Numbered from the stretch's first letter, positions 36,097 to 45,191 are shown. The stretch is 64,000 nucleotides of DNA from JBFLYC01 sp040756735 (GCA_040756735.1 JBFLYC010000010.1:45356-109355); one strand, 5' to 3'. The notes: generated from the letters alone by a model not told the origin. Made by a program: numbers and translations.

Positions 36097-36546
36097 CTGG
36101 ATGTTTTAGCTGTTAGAAAAGAAATAGAAGAAATTGTCAACAGGGAAACACATGCCTGGGATACTCAAAATATAGATCTGCTGATGACTATTTTTCATCC
36201 AGATATGGTTTGGCCCTGGCCAAGGACTCCCGAATCCCATGATCCCATGGATTGGGTCCTTGAATGGGGCAGGTATAATTATGAAAGGTGGAAAAAGGGC
36301 TGGCAAGAGTTGTTTGCATCGCACAAACTTGTCCACAATCTCAGGGAAATCAAGAAAATTGAAATATCAAAAGAAGGGGACGGGGCCTTTGCAGTAGTTG
36401 ACCTTGATACTCTATGGGTCGATACAAAAGGACGCCCCAACCATTGGAAAGGGCGGGTCTGTAAAGTATATGCCAAAGTAGGCGAAGAATGGAAAATGAC
36501 CATGCATACCGGCACATTGGATTATGCTAAGATTACTATAAAATAA
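36097..36546 (+). CDS. NTF2/SnoaL-like protein (149 aa)
   Basis: The N-terminal helix (VRKEIEEIVNRETHAWDTQN) and the strands FHPDMVWPWPR, GAFAVVDLDTLWV and WKMTMHTGTLDY fit the NTF2-like cone fold. The frame begins upstream of the first ATG (36184); AAAGGGGGA is correctly spaced only for a CTG at 36097, an uncommon start. Terminal gene of the salvage cluster. A ligand-binding or isomerase role is typical of the fold but cannot be specified. Confidence 0.7.
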   Translation: MDVLAVRKEIEEIVNRETHAWDTQNIDLLMTIFHPDMVWPWPRTPESHDPMDWVLEWGRYNYERWKKGWQELFASHKLVHNLREIKKIEISKEGDGAFAVVDLDTLWVDTKGRPNHWKGRVCKVYAKVGEEWKMTMHTGTLDYAKITIK

Positions 36547-36564
36547 CATTAATTCAAGTAACCG

Positions 36565-37647
36565 TCACTGGGTAAGCAGTTTGTTTACTTGTGCATCTGT
36601 CAAATCCATGTGATAAAAGAGTCTGTAAAATGTCTTTATCTCGTCTATCATGTCAAATGTGGTATAGTATTCAGGGTAAAGTGTTTTGCCTAACCATTTA
36701 AGGCCAATAATCCGGTTGGGACCCAGTGGACGGTCAACCCAGGCAAAGGGACTTTTAGGGATATTATAGACCCTGCCATTTTTTACAGCTTGTATAGAAC
36801 TCCAGTTTTTATCTTGGAGGATAGCGTCTTTAGCCTTGCTGCCTGTAAAATTTTGAGTAGGTTCTCCGTTCACTATAATTACTTGAGGATTCCAGGCAAT
36901 TACCTGTTCTAAAGTGACATCTATTCTGGCGGCTTTAAACTGATCAACCTTGACGACATTATTAGCCTTTACTAAGGCCAAGACTTCTGCATGGGTTGAA
37001 CCTACTGGAGCTGTGTTTAAGGATTTGGCTCCATTACCGAAATATATGCTTACCCGTTTGCTTTCAGGGATAGCCCTATACTTCACGCCATTGATGGCAT
37101 GGTAACTATAACTAGACAGCTTATTTGCTTGTTCAGGCTTATTTAATAAAACTCCCAGGAATTTATATGTATCACTGGTTTTTTCCAAAGCATCATCAAG
37201 CATAACCACAGGAATGCCCAGCTGACTCTGCAGCTTGTCTGCATCCTTCTTGGTGGCATCATTAATACTTCCCATAAACACGCAGATATCGGGGGCAGCC
37301 TTGACTACCACCTCTAGATTAGCGCTGGTGCTGGAGCCATTAATAATTCCATATACTGGTAAGTTGCGGTATTTATAGAGTAAAAACTCTTTCTCCTGGT
37401 CATTGAATTTATAATTCCAACCAATGAGTTTTTCTGGGGCTAAAGTGTAGAGGGTAATAGAGGCAACAGAATTGGCGCCAAATACCTTATTAATAGTAGA
37501 GGGCACTTTAACTTTGCGTCCAGCCATATCAGTAATTGTTTTAACATCCCCGGCTATAAGGGTTCCAGTAAATGAAAGCAGGATACAAAAGCTTACTATA
37601 ACAATCAGTAATAACTTCTTTAAATTCCATTTTTTCCAAATATTCAA
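36565..37647 (-). CDS. ABC transporter binding protein, FepB/BtuF type
   Basis: 360 aa from TTG 37647, chosen because GGAGG lies 8 bases upstream. Signal peptide (KKLLLIVIVSFCILLSF) without a clear lipobox. The family pattern is intact: ITDMAGRKVKVP at the start, FGANSVASITLYTLAPEKLI, PDICVFMGSIND, NPQVIIVNGEPTQ and a C-terminal WLGKTLYPEY. Binds iron-siderophore, cobalamin or another metal chelate. It is transcribed divergently from the permease/ATPase genes at 37964, unlike the usual operon arrangement. Confidence 0.85.
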   Translation of the reverse strand: MNIWKKWNLKKLLLIVIVSFCILLSFTGTLIAGDVKTITDMAGRKVKVPSTINKVFGANSVASITLYTLAPEKLIGWNYKFNDQEKEFLLYKYRNLPVYGIINGSSTSANLEVVVKAAPDICVFMGSINDATKKDADKLQSQLGIPVVMLDDALEKTSDTYKFLGVLLNKPEQANKLSSYSYHAINGVKYRAIPESKRVSIYFGNGAKSLNTAPVGSTHAEVLALVKANNVVKVDQFKAARIDVTLEQVIAWNPQVIIVNGEPTQNFTGSKAKDAILQDKNWSSIQAVKNGRVYNIPKSPFAWVDRPLGPNRIIGLKWLGKTLYPEYYTTFDMIDEIKTFYRLFYHMDLTDAQVNKLLTQ

Positions 37648-37697
37648 GGGGTAGACCTCCATTTCATTTTTTATTCCTTGAAATATAATGACGGGTA

Positions 37698-37721
37698 CGT
37701 TATACTTAAATATATATAACG
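37698..37721. promoter_or_regulatory. Dyad operator candidate A (CGTTATA-N10-TATAACG)
   Basis: Perfect 7-base inverted repeat in the divergent region between the binding protein and permease genes. Shares CGTTATACT and TATAAC with site B 131 bases away. Confidence 0.55.
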
Positions 37722-37828
37722 ATATGTAAAAAAATAACTCACTATGGTGATGTTTCCAATACCCAATAAATCCAATATACAATAAATAAGATGCCTACTA
37801 AGGAAATATCCCATAAAACCATCCAAAT

Positions 37829-37852
37829 CGTTATACTGAAGCTAGTATAACA
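37829..37852. promoter_or_regulatory. Dyad operator candidate B (GTTATAC-N8-GTATAAC)
   Basis: Perfect 7-base inverted repeat, same 24-base frame as site A. The rest of 37648-37963 is AT-rich and holds no gene or known riboswitch; in particular I see no cobalamin-box sequence. Confidence 0.55.
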
Positions 37853-37963
37853 CCATATCCTTATTATAACAGTTTTTTAGATCAAATCAATGAGAATTAT
37901 TTGATGCATGTTTATTTTTAAAGGTATTTTGAGTTGATCTTAAAATTTGAGAAGAGGTTGTTT

Positions 37964-39001
37964 ATGTATTCATCCACAGGTAATGATGGGAGGCTAGACA
38001 ATAGACAGGGCAGATACTTTTTTTTAATTATGTTCTTAATGACTATTTTGTTATTTATACTATCCTTTCGTTTGGGTTATTATGATATCCCCACCAAAGA
38101 CGTTTTGAAAGTCTTGTTTGCTAAAATTTATCCTATTAAGCATACTTGGCCTGATGAATATGAAGTAATTATTATCAATCTTCGTCTGCCCAGGATAATA
38201 GCTGCTATGCTTGTTGGAGCAGCGCTATCCATGGCTGGAGCCGTCTACCAGGGGATGTTTCAAAACCCCCTGGCATCTCCAGACATTCTAGGAGTGTCCA
38301 GTGGGGCCGGTTTTGGTGCAGCTTTAGCTATTTCCATGGGACTTAGTTATCAGTATGTCCAGGTGTCTGCATTTGTCTTTGGACTGGGTGTAGTAGGGGT
38401 TGCTTACAGCCTTGCCGGTAGAATTCGTTATGGGCAGATTATTAGTCTTATTTTGGCGGGGGCTATCTTAGGATCTCTATGTTCAGCGGGTATAACTCTA
38501 CTAAAATATTTAGCAGATACCGTTGACCGCCTGCCGGCTATAACCTTTTGGCTGATGGGCAGTCTTGCTTCAGTTTATTTTGACGAATTATACATAGCTA
38601 TTATCCCGATGATGATAGGTCTGGTCATTATTGTGGTCATGAGATGGCGTATTAATGTACTTACCTTAGGTGATGAGGAGGCACGGAGCTTAGGCATTAA
38701 CCCCCGGAATATCCGCTTGCTTGTCATTACCGGCGCTACATTACTGTCTGCTTCTGCTGTCTGTATTGCCGGTATTATTGGATGGATTGGTTTGATTGTT
38801 CCCCATATTATTCGTTACTTTACCGGACCTGAGTACAGCCGACTGATTCCAGGTTGTCTCTTGGGTGGAGCTTTTTTTCTTTTGGTTGTGGACAATTTAG
38901 CTCGAACTCTTTCCACCATGGAAATTCCCTTGGGGGTTTTAATTGCCATTGTGGGCGCGCCTTTTCTTCTTAACTTGATTATACAGGAAAGAGAATGGTG
39001 A
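37964..39001 (+). CDS. FecCD/BtuC-family ABC permease
   Basis: 345 aa, about ten helices. LRLPRIIAAMLVGAALSMAG, GMFQNPLASPDILGVSSGAG and GWIGLIVPHIIRYFTGPEYS are the hallmark segments of this family. ATG 37964 follows AGAGG by 7 bases; the frame is open from 37934. Forms the channel for the ligand of the divergent binding protein. Confidence 0.93.
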   Translation: MYSSTGNDGRLDNRQGRYFFLIMFLMTILLFILSFRLGYYDIPTKDVLKVLFAKIYPIKHTWPDEYEVIIINLRLPRIIAAMLVGAALSMAGAVYQGMFQNPLASPDILGVSSGAGFGAALAISMGLSYQYVQVSAFVFGLGVVGVAYSLAGRIRYGQIISLILAGAILGSLCSAGITLLKYLADTVDRLPAITFWLMGSLASVYFDELYIAIIPMMIGLVIIVVMRWRINVLTLGDEEARSLGINPRNIRLLVITGATLLSASAVCIAGIIGWIGLIVPHIIRYFTGPEYSRLIPGCLLGGAFFLLVVDNLARTLSTMEIPLGVLIAIVGAPFLLNLIIQEREW

Positions 39002-39004
39002 GTT

Positions 39005-39778
39005 ATGCTGGAAGTAAAGAATTTAAGTGGAGGTTATCGTAATAAGACAATTGTCAAAGATATTTCCTTTTGTTTGAAACAAGGTGATATTTTATGCCTT
39101 TTAGGTCCGAACGGTTGTGGAAAAACCACCCTTTTTAGGCTGATTTTAGGATTTTTGCCGGCTCAAGGTGGTGTGGTATTATTAAGAGGTGTTAATATCA
39201 AAAATATTAAACCAAGACAATTGGCCCAAAGTATTGCCTATGTTCCCCAGGCTCATCATCCTACCTTTGCGTACCGGGTCATTGACGTGGTCCTTTTAGG
39301 GTGCCTGCCCCACATAGCTGTTGTGAACATGCCTACAGAGCAGGATAAAAGGAGGGCATTGGCTGCATTATCCATGCTAAACATTGTTCATTTAGCAAAT
39401 AAAAAATATACTCAAATTAGTGGCGGTGAAAGGCAGCTAATACTGATTGCTCGTGCCCTATGTCAACAGGCTGCAATTTTAGTGATGGATGAACCTACTG
39501 CGAATCTGGATTTTGCTAATCAGCAGTTGATATTAAAAACCATTAAGCAATTGGCTGCTGAAGGTTATACTATTCTAATATCCACCCATTCTCCAGAACA
39601 TTCCTTTTTACTGGCAAACAAAGTTTTGCTTATGAGGAAAGGAGCTTCTATAGCTTATGGTGCACCAAGAGAAGCTCTTACAAGCGAAACACTAAAAAAT
39701 ACCTATAACATTGATATGGAAATTGTAAATTTTACAGATAACAATAACCGCTGCCATTATTTTTGCGTACCATTGTAA
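39005..39778 (+). CDS. FecE/BtuD-family ABC ATPase
   Basis: 257 aa. Walker A GPNGCGKTT (34-42), Q-loop AYVPQAHHPTFAYRV, signature ISGGERQL, Walker B AILVMDEPTANLD, His switch STHSPEHS. Starts 3 bases after the permease stop, so the two are coupled. Confidence 0.93.
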   Translation: MLEVKNLSGGYRNKTIVKDISFCLKQGDILCLLGPNGCGKTTLFRLILGFLPAQGGVVLLRGVNIKNIKPRQLAQSIAYVPQAHHPTFAYRVIDVVLLGCLPHIAVVNMPTEQDKRRALAALSMLNIVHLANKKYTQISGGERQLILIARALCQQAAILVMDEPTANLDFANQQLILKTIKQLAAEGYTILISTHSPEHSFLLANKVLLMRKGASIAYGAPREALTSETLKNTYNIDMEIVNFTDNNNRCHYFCVPL

Positions 39779-39807
39779 TAATTAAAAAAAGAGAAGGAAA
39801 CAAGAAG

Positions 39808-40335
39808 ATGAAAAATGTTTTTCTAACAGGTGAAATCAATATTGGTAAAAGCACCATAATTAAAAAACTGCTTGCAGGTTTCTTAGGTTCACTTGCTGGC
39901 TTTTTAACGCTGCCTTATTATAGTAATAACAGTGTTAAGATGGAAAAGATAGGTTATATTTTTAGAGACATAAATGATGACCACGAGATTCGTCCAAATT
40001 TCTTTATTTCGTTAATCAATTCAGAGGGGACTATGGTTCCAGTTGTAGAAACTTTTGAAACTTACGGTGTGAAAGTCTTAAAAAGTTCCCTGGAGAAACG
40101 CCCAAATTTGTTGATTATGGACGAGCTTGGAGTATTTGAATCAAAAGCCTTTTCTTTTCAAAGATATGTTGAGCTGTGTCTTTCTTCAAAAATCCCTGTA
40201 CTTGGTGTTCTTAAAGCTAAAAAATCACCATTTTTGGATGCAATTCGCAGCAGAAATGATGTAGTTGAGTTAGAGGTTACTGAAGAAAATAGAGATTATT
40301 TGCCCAAAACCATTCAAGGTATTTTAAATCTATAA
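39808..40335 (+). CDS. Small P-loop NTPase (THEP1/NTPase_1-like)
   Basis: 175 aa from ATG 39808 (GAAGGAAAC upstream). P-loop FLTGEINIGKSTII, Walker B NLLIMDELGVFE, and a C-terminal region with VLGVLKAKKSPFLDAI. Resembles the THEP1 nucleoside-triphosphatase family. Only 29 bases follow the ATPase gene, so it belongs to the importer operon. Families of this type often accompany FecCD importers in Clostridia, but the job is unknown. Confidence 0.72.
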   Translation: MKNVFLTGEINIGKSTIIKKLLAGFLGSLAGFLTLPYYSNNSVKMEKIGYIFRDINDDHEIRPNFFISLINSEGTMVPVVETFETYGVKVLKSSLEKRPNLLIMDELGVFESKAFSFQRYVELCLSSKIPVLGVLKAKKSPFLDAIRSRNDVVELEVTEENRDYLPKTIQGILNL

Positions 40336-40402
40336 TTTGCATCCAAAACTCTAAGCTTAATGACCCTTATACTTATACTCTGATGCCCTAACTGTCGAGA
40401 AA

Positions 40403-41527
40403 TTAATAATGTACACTGACTAACCAATACTTTACTCCTTTAACATTCCAGCCTATGTCCCATGGCGCCCTATACCTGTCTGAAGTATGGGAATTTACCA
40501 GAGCATAGCCCTTTGAATCTGCTCCGGTAACAATGGATATGTGGGCAACTTCCCCCTCTTCCTCAAAGGCCACATAATCTCCAGGAAGAAGTTTATAAGA
40601 ATCCTTAACTACCTCATGATAGGGGCCATAGGCAATTACAGATGCCCTGCCGCTGTTAAGCATGTACTCATTGAAGGAAGCAGCATTTGCCCAGGACTTG
40701 CTCGCCTGTCCATCATTATAATCATAATTCCATGTGCTGTCTTGACTGAAATTTCCCCCTTCATACATTACCTGGGAAGCAAAGTTTGTGCAGTCTCCCC
40801 CTTTGTCAGTATAATTCTTATACTTGGGATTATATTGAAAACTGTATTGAGGTAAGCTCGCAGACCCACAATACCTGTCTGCATAATCTATTGCCTTAAT
40901 TCGCCTTTCGCTTAAGGGGGATAGATCCCTATCTTTTTCAGACAAAATAATTTGTTGGATTTCTTGGATATTAAAGTCATTGAAATCTATAGATTTACCA
41001 AAGGGGTCTGCGTAGTTCTCCCTTATAATAAGCCACCTTTCTTCATGAGAAATTATATCTAAAGTGTGGTAGGTGCCGATTCTAAAGGAATCGTGTGTTA
41101 AGGGTGCATTTTCATAGGTATATTGATATTCGGTAGAAACCAACAGGTCTAATGAATATCCATTTCCTGTTTTATTAGAATTTTGTATAACAACTTCTGA
41201 ATTAATCTGGTTAAAACTTACCGATTGCTTATTAGACCACTTGCGTAGATTTTTCATTTTTGTATGCTCATATTCATAGGCCTGTAATCCATTTTGGTCC
41301 TGTATGTTATATAGGCTTCTAAGAGCATCGGCATCTTCTTTAAGCAAGGCCTTATTCTTAAGGTCAAACAGCTGCTGCAGTTCCACAGATAAAGTATTAT
41401 TTGAATTTTTGTCAATAGATCTATCAAATAAATCCCGCAAATAAATTCCTGATAAAATAGAAAGTACTAATAAAGCGACAACAGGTAAAGCTATCAATAT
41501 TTGTCTTGTTTTCTTAAACGCGGCCAT
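40403..41527 (-). CDS. Membrane-anchored protein with amidase_6-type domain
   Basis: 374 aa. N-terminal anchor helix at about 10-30 (QILIALPVVALLVLSILSGI), a stalk-like region to about 200, and a C-terminal domain with catalytic-type Cys in GGDCTNFASQVMYEGG and His in VAHISIVTGADSKGYALVNS, typical of PF12671 amidases. Acts outside the membrane, probably on peptidoglycan or peptides. GGGGG upstream of the ATG on the reverse strand. Confidence 0.82.
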   Translation of the reverse strand: MAAFKKTRQILIALPVVALLVLSILSGIYLRDLFDRSIDKNSNNTLSVELQQLFDLKNKALLKEDADALRSLYNIQDQNGLQAYEYEHTKMKNLRKWSNKQSVSFNQINSEVVIQNSNKTGNGYSLDLLVSTEYQYTYENAPLTHDSFRIGTYHTLDIISHEERWLIIRENYADPFGKSIDFNDFNIQEIQQIILSEKDRDLSPLSERRIKAIDYADRYCGSASLPQYSFQYNPKYKNYTDKGGDCTNFASQVMYEGGNFSQDSTWNYDYNDGQASKSWANAASFNEYMLNSGRASVIAYGPYHEVVKDSYKLLPGDYVAFEEEGEVAHISIVTGADSKGYALVNSHTSDRYRAPWDIGWNVKGVKYWLVSVHY

Positions 41528-41649
41528 TTCATTCCCCCTGCATAAGAAAGCTGTTTAATCAGTAGAATAGTTTACCCATTAATATGGGTTGCTTATGTGA
41601 AGAGGGGATGGAAAAAATAGGCCTGAAAGCATGGGACAGTATGTAAAAA

Positions 41650-41690
41650 AAGGACTTCTCTAATTAAGCAAATTAATTAGAGGAGCCCTT
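41650..41690 (-). terminator. Intrinsic terminator facing the CO dehydrogenase operon
   Basis: CTCTAATTAA/TTAATTAGAG, a perfect 10-bp stem with a 5-base loop, extended outward by AAGG/CCTT. On the reverse strand it is followed by TTTTTTAC. It would end transcripts arriving from the operon at 42079-45695 after they cross the tandem array. Confidence 0.7.
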
Positions 41691-41697
41691 ATTTGGA

Positions 41698-42085
41698 GTG
41701 TCCCCTGACATACGTTGGGGACATTCCTCCAAACCAAGCGTTTACGCATACGTTGGGGACATTTCTCTGCAAGAGGAGTGTCCCCTAACCTTGTTTGGGT
41801 GTGTCCCCTGACATACGTTGGGGACATTCCTCCAAACCAAGCGTTTACGCATACGTTGGGGACATTTCTCTGCAAGAGGAGTGTCCCCTAACCTTGTTTG
41901 GGTGTGTCCCCTGACATACGTTGGGGANNNNNNNNNNNNNNNNNNNNNNNNNNNNNNNNNNNNNNNNNNNNNNNNNNNNNNNNNNNNNNNNNNNNNNNNN
42001 NNNNNNNNNNNNNNNNNNNNNNNNNNNCATTCCTCCAAACCAAGCGTTTACGCGGCAAGGGAGGTGTGTCCCCTGACCTTATTTA
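41698..42085. repeat. 103-base tandem repeat array interrupted by the assembly gap
   Basis: Units start at 41698, 41801 and 41904 with an exact 103-base period; the gap begins 24 bases into the third, and a further partial unit emerges after it. Each unit carries TGTCCCC and GGGGACA in inverted orientation, so RNA from either strand would fold into hairpins. Open frames across the array are artefacts. Confidence 0.9.
41928..42027. other. Assembly gap (100 N)
   Basis: Exactly 100 N, a conventional filler for a gap of unknown size, placed inside the tandem array. The true number of repeat units is therefore unknown. Confidence 0.99.
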
Positions 42086-43266
42086 GGGCCTGCTAGATAA
42101 CCCGGCTTTTGTGCTAGTTTCTTGAGGTCCTTTATTCTTGTTTTGCTTTTGATTAAACCTGTATAAACTCCTCCCCGGCTTGTATCCCCTACAAGGATAT
42201 ATCCTACCAGGACATCACCTGCCAATACCAGCTTTTTGTAATACCTCCTGTTGACATTGCTCTCAATAATCACTTTATAGCCGCTATCTTTTGGCATGGT
42301 AATACCCGCTGTCATTATTGAAAGATCCCCAAAAACTGCCGAATTCATTTTAATTGACCCGGCATGGTTCTTTTTTACTCCTGCCATATTTGTACCGGCT
42401 GCGGCACCCTGCTCTGCTGCATTCGGCCAAATAGCGTTATGGACGTAGTCTTCCTGGGCAATGTCAAAGGATAAAGCTGCATCTCCCGCTGCATAAATAT
42501 GGGGTATTTTTGTTTCCTGAGTCGCGTTAACCTTTAGGGGTTCTCCAGGTTTGTTTACAAGGCCTGTTTCTCTTAAAAATTCCGTGTTAGCCTTAACCCC
42601 TTTACCGACTAGTATGAAGTCTGCAGGGAAATTGTGGATCATGGCAGGCGCTATCTCTTTGAAAACACTTATTTTGAGTTCTTCAAGCAGTTTTGACTCA
42701 ACAATTGCTGCTGCTTCTTCATCTAGTATCTGGGAAAGCACCCGGTTAGAACTGACCAATACAGTTACATTTACTCCCTTTTTTCTTAATGCTGCTGCAG
42801 CCTTGAGGCTTACCAGGCCTCCACCTAAAATTACGGCCATTTTTCCTTCTTCTGCGAAACCTGCAATTCTTTTGGCATCATCCAATGTTCTTAGAGCAAA
42901 TACATTTTGCTGATCAATATTATCCAGATCAGGAAAGGTGGGGGATGCGCCTGTTGCCACAAGGAGTTTACCGTATGAGTAAGTATCCCCTTTGTCAGTA
43001 ACTACCTGTTTTCTATCCGGGTCAATTGAGACTACCTTCTGGTTTGGATGGAAGTCTATGCCCATTTTTTCATAGAAGTTATCAGGTCTCAAATACATGT
43101 TTTTTTCACTTGCTTCCCCGCTGATATAATAAGACGTCAAACAGCGCGCATAAGCTTTGTAAGGCTCATCACTGAGCATGACAAGGGGCTGCTCCTTGTC
43201 ATGCCTGCGGATGGCTTCTGCTGCAAATATCCCGGCTGCACTGTTGCCTATGATTACATAAGACAT
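42079..43266 (-). CDS. NAD(P)/FAD-dependent oxidoreductase of the CO dehydrogenase operon
   Basis: 395 aa. FAD-binding VIIGNSAAGIFAAEAIRR, a Cys in ARCLTSYYISG, NAD-binding AVILGGGLVSLKAAAALR, and the second FAD motif IYAAGDAALSFD. Belongs to the NADH oxidase/rubredoxin reductase-like group. Seventeen bases separate it from cooS. The set CooS-CooF-flavoprotein is known as a CO:NAD(P) redox module; electrons from CO would pass through CooF to this enzyme to reduce NAD(P). Confidence 0.88.
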   Translation of the reverse strand: MSYVIIGNSAAGIFAAEAIRRHDKEQPLVMLSDEPYKAYARCLTSYYISGEASEKNMYLRPDNFYEKMGIDFHPNQKVVSIDPDRKQVVTDKGDTYSYGKLLVATGASPTFPDLDNIDQQNVFALRTLDDAKRIAGFAEEGKMAVILGGGLVSLKAAAALRKKGVNVTVLVSSNRVLSQILDEEAAAIVESKLLEELKISVFKEIAPAMIHNFPADFILVGKGVKANTEFLRETGLVNKPGEPLKVNATQETKIPHIYAAGDAALSFDIAQEDYVHNAIWPNAAEQGAAAGTNMAGVKKNHAGSIKMNSAVFGDLSIMTAGITMPKDSGYKVIIESNVNRRYYKKLVLAGDVLVGYILVGDTSRGGVYTGLIKSKTRIKDLKKLAQKPGYLAGPK

Positions 43267-43282
43267 CTACCTAATCATCCGT

Positions 43283-45187
43283 CTAGATGCCCAAGGCCTG
43301 GCGTTTTGCTTTGATGTGACTAATTAAACCCTCAGCAGCCTTTTCAGGGTCGATTTCCACATAGAATTTGCCCCCCAACAGGGATTCTATTGTATCACCT
43401 GTTAAGGTTTTGACCACAGCCTCACTTCCAAGAATGTGCGGAGGCAGGCCCAGGTGAGTAAGAACACCCATGGATACTGCCCAGGTACCGATACTCAAGG
43501 CTTTTTCATGCTGCGGTTCAGGGGCTGAAGCAGCCACAGGCAGGTCTTTTATGGCAACGCCCAGGTAATCAGCAAGGGCTGTTAGTAAGTCGCCAATACG
43601 TGAGTTGTCAACACAGCTTCCCATGTGCAGCACCGGCGGCAGTGGACCGCCCAAACCTGCTGCCTCTCCAACTGCAGTAAGTACCTGCTTTAACCCTTCT
43701 CCGGCAAGGTTGATCGTAGCATCCGGATGAAGCAGCCCTGCTTTACCCAGGGCATGAGCAGAGCAGCCTGTAGCAACTACCAGAACATTATTGGCAATGA
43801 GCTTTTTAACCATCTCCACATGTATGTAATCCTGTGGTACTTTTACGTTATTGCATCCAACAGTGCCTACAGCTCCAAGGATTGCACCGCTCTTGATGCT
43901 GTCCACCAGGGGCTTTAATGGGTCTTCTGCATTTACCTTGCTTAATGCTCCCACAATGGTTTCCACACTAAAACCGGCAATGATGGGAACCTTTTCTTCT
44001 GGTATAAAAACATTTTTGCTGCCGCGCTTCTTGAAAGATTCAACGGCCTTAAGAACTATTTCCTTGGCCCTTGCGTCGGCATCATCCAGAGTAAAGGGAA
44101 CATGGGTTGCTCCTGGAATTTTAGATATAGGCATGGTGGTTATCACTTCACCATGATAACAGCCTGCGACATTTGCTATTGAAGGCATGATGCATTGTGC
44201 ATCCACTACAATCAGGTCTACTGCTCCCGTGGCCAGGGCCAGTTCCTGTCCCAAGAAGTTGGTAGCCGGAGGAACTCCCTGTCTCATCAATGTCTCATTT
44301 CCGGTACAGCAGATTCCGGCCACGTTTATTCCTTGAGCGCCGGCTGCTTTGGCCTCTTCTTCCATTTTGCGGCACCATTCAACGATCTTTTCAGACAGCA
44401 GGGGCACATGGCCGTGGACAATCACATTAACATGGTCCTCTTTTAATACTCCCAGGTTCATTTCCGATTGCACCGGTTTGGGAGTTCCAAAGATTATATC
44501 CTGCATATCTGTTGCCAGTTTTAAACCTGCAAACCCATCAACCAGACTCTGTTTTACAGTGGCCAGGAGCAGGTTTGTGGGGTCAGCGTCCACTCCCATG
44601 GTGGTCTGATGCAGCGCCTCCCTTATCTCCCGGTCTGCATTTCTTGGAAGGACTCCCAGCTTGCCCCAGGTGTCAATCCTTTCTTTTGGAGCCCATGCCG
44701 CAAGCCAGCCCATGGTTTCTGAGGTATGATTTGTGAAGGTTTCAAAAGCCTTTTCAGCAACTTCCCTGGCCAACAAAGCCATATCCTCGGTATCAATATC
44801 CACACCGATTTTAGCAGCAACTGCTTTAAGCTTGGCCTCATCCTTTACCATATAAGAGCTGTTTTCTTCCCATACTTTAAATAGAGCCTCTACTGCCTCA
44901 TAGGCGTGGTCGGCATGGGTGGCAGCGCCGCCTGTTACGCTTCTTAAGAGATTTCGGGCCACAATTGTATCTGCGTCAGCTCCACACACTCCTTGCTTGG
45001 GTTCTCCAAAGGGATTTATCCTGCATGGGCCTTGAAGACAGTTGCGACAGCATACACCCAGGGCGCCAAAACCGCATTGAGGTTCCTGATCTTGTAAACG
45101 ATCCCATACAGTTTTTACGCCGTCCTTTTCTACCTTTTTCAGCATTTTTTGCGCTGCAGTATCAATAGTCTTTTTTTCAAAGACCAT
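43283..45187 (-). CDS. cooS: Anaerobic Ni-Fe carbon monoxide dehydrogenase, catalytic subunit
   Basis: 634 aa, full length for CooS. Cys-38 and Cys-46 can hold the inter-subunit D-cluster, Cys-47, -50, -55 and -68 the B-cluster. C-cluster segments are intact: AGICCTGNETL, DAQCIMPSIANV, GTVGCNNVKVPQ, ATGCSAHALGKAGLL and LHMGSCVDNSRIGDL. Oxidises CO to CO2. GGGGGAGGTATAGG precedes the ATG, four bases after cooF. No acetyl-CoA synthase or hydrogenase subunits are in the window. No cooC maturation gene is present either, so nickel insertion must rely on genes elsewhere. Confidence 0.96.
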   Translation of the reverse strand: MVFEKKTIDTAAQKMLKKVEKDGVKTVWDRLQDQEPQCGFGALGVCCRNCLQGPCRINPFGEPKQGVCGADADTIVARNLLRSVTGGAATHADHAYEAVEALFKVWEENSSYMVKDEAKLKAVAAKIGVDIDTEDMALLAREVAEKAFETFTNHTSETMGWLAAWAPKERIDTWGKLGVLPRNADREIREALHQTTMGVDADPTNLLLATVKQSLVDGFAGLKLATDMQDIIFGTPKPVQSEMNLGVLKEDHVNVIVHGHVPLLSEKIVEWCRKMEEEAKAAGAQGINVAGICCTGNETLMRQGVPPATNFLGQELALATGAVDLIVVDAQCIMPSIANVAGCYHGEVITTMPISKIPGATHVPFTLDDADARAKEIVLKAVESFKKRGSKNVFIPEEKVPIIAGFSVETIVGALSKVNAEDPLKPLVDSIKSGAILGAVGTVGCNNVKVPQDYIHVEMVKKLIANNVLVVATGCSAHALGKAGLLHPDATINLAGEGLKQVLTAVGEAAGLGGPLPPVLHMGSCVDNSRIGDLLTALADYLGVAIKDLPVAASAPEPQHEKALSIGTWAVSMGVLTHLGLPPHILGSEAVVKTLTGDTIESLLGGKFYVEIDPEKAAEGLISHIKAKRQALGI

Positions 45188-45191
45188 AATC

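Noticed and set aside
37648..37963. Cobalamin riboswitch for the BtuC-like importer
   Set aside because: No B12-box sequence and too little room for the fold.
41698..42085. CRISPR array
   Set aside because: The whole 103-base unit is repeated without variable spacers and no cas genes are near.
41660..42096. Open frames on both strands through the tandem array and N run
   Set aside because: They repeat with the 103-base unit and cross the gap; no ribosome site or family; artefacts of repeat composition.
43727..44736. Several forward-strand frames inside cooS
   Set aside because: All lie within an intact, highly conserved reverse-strand gene.
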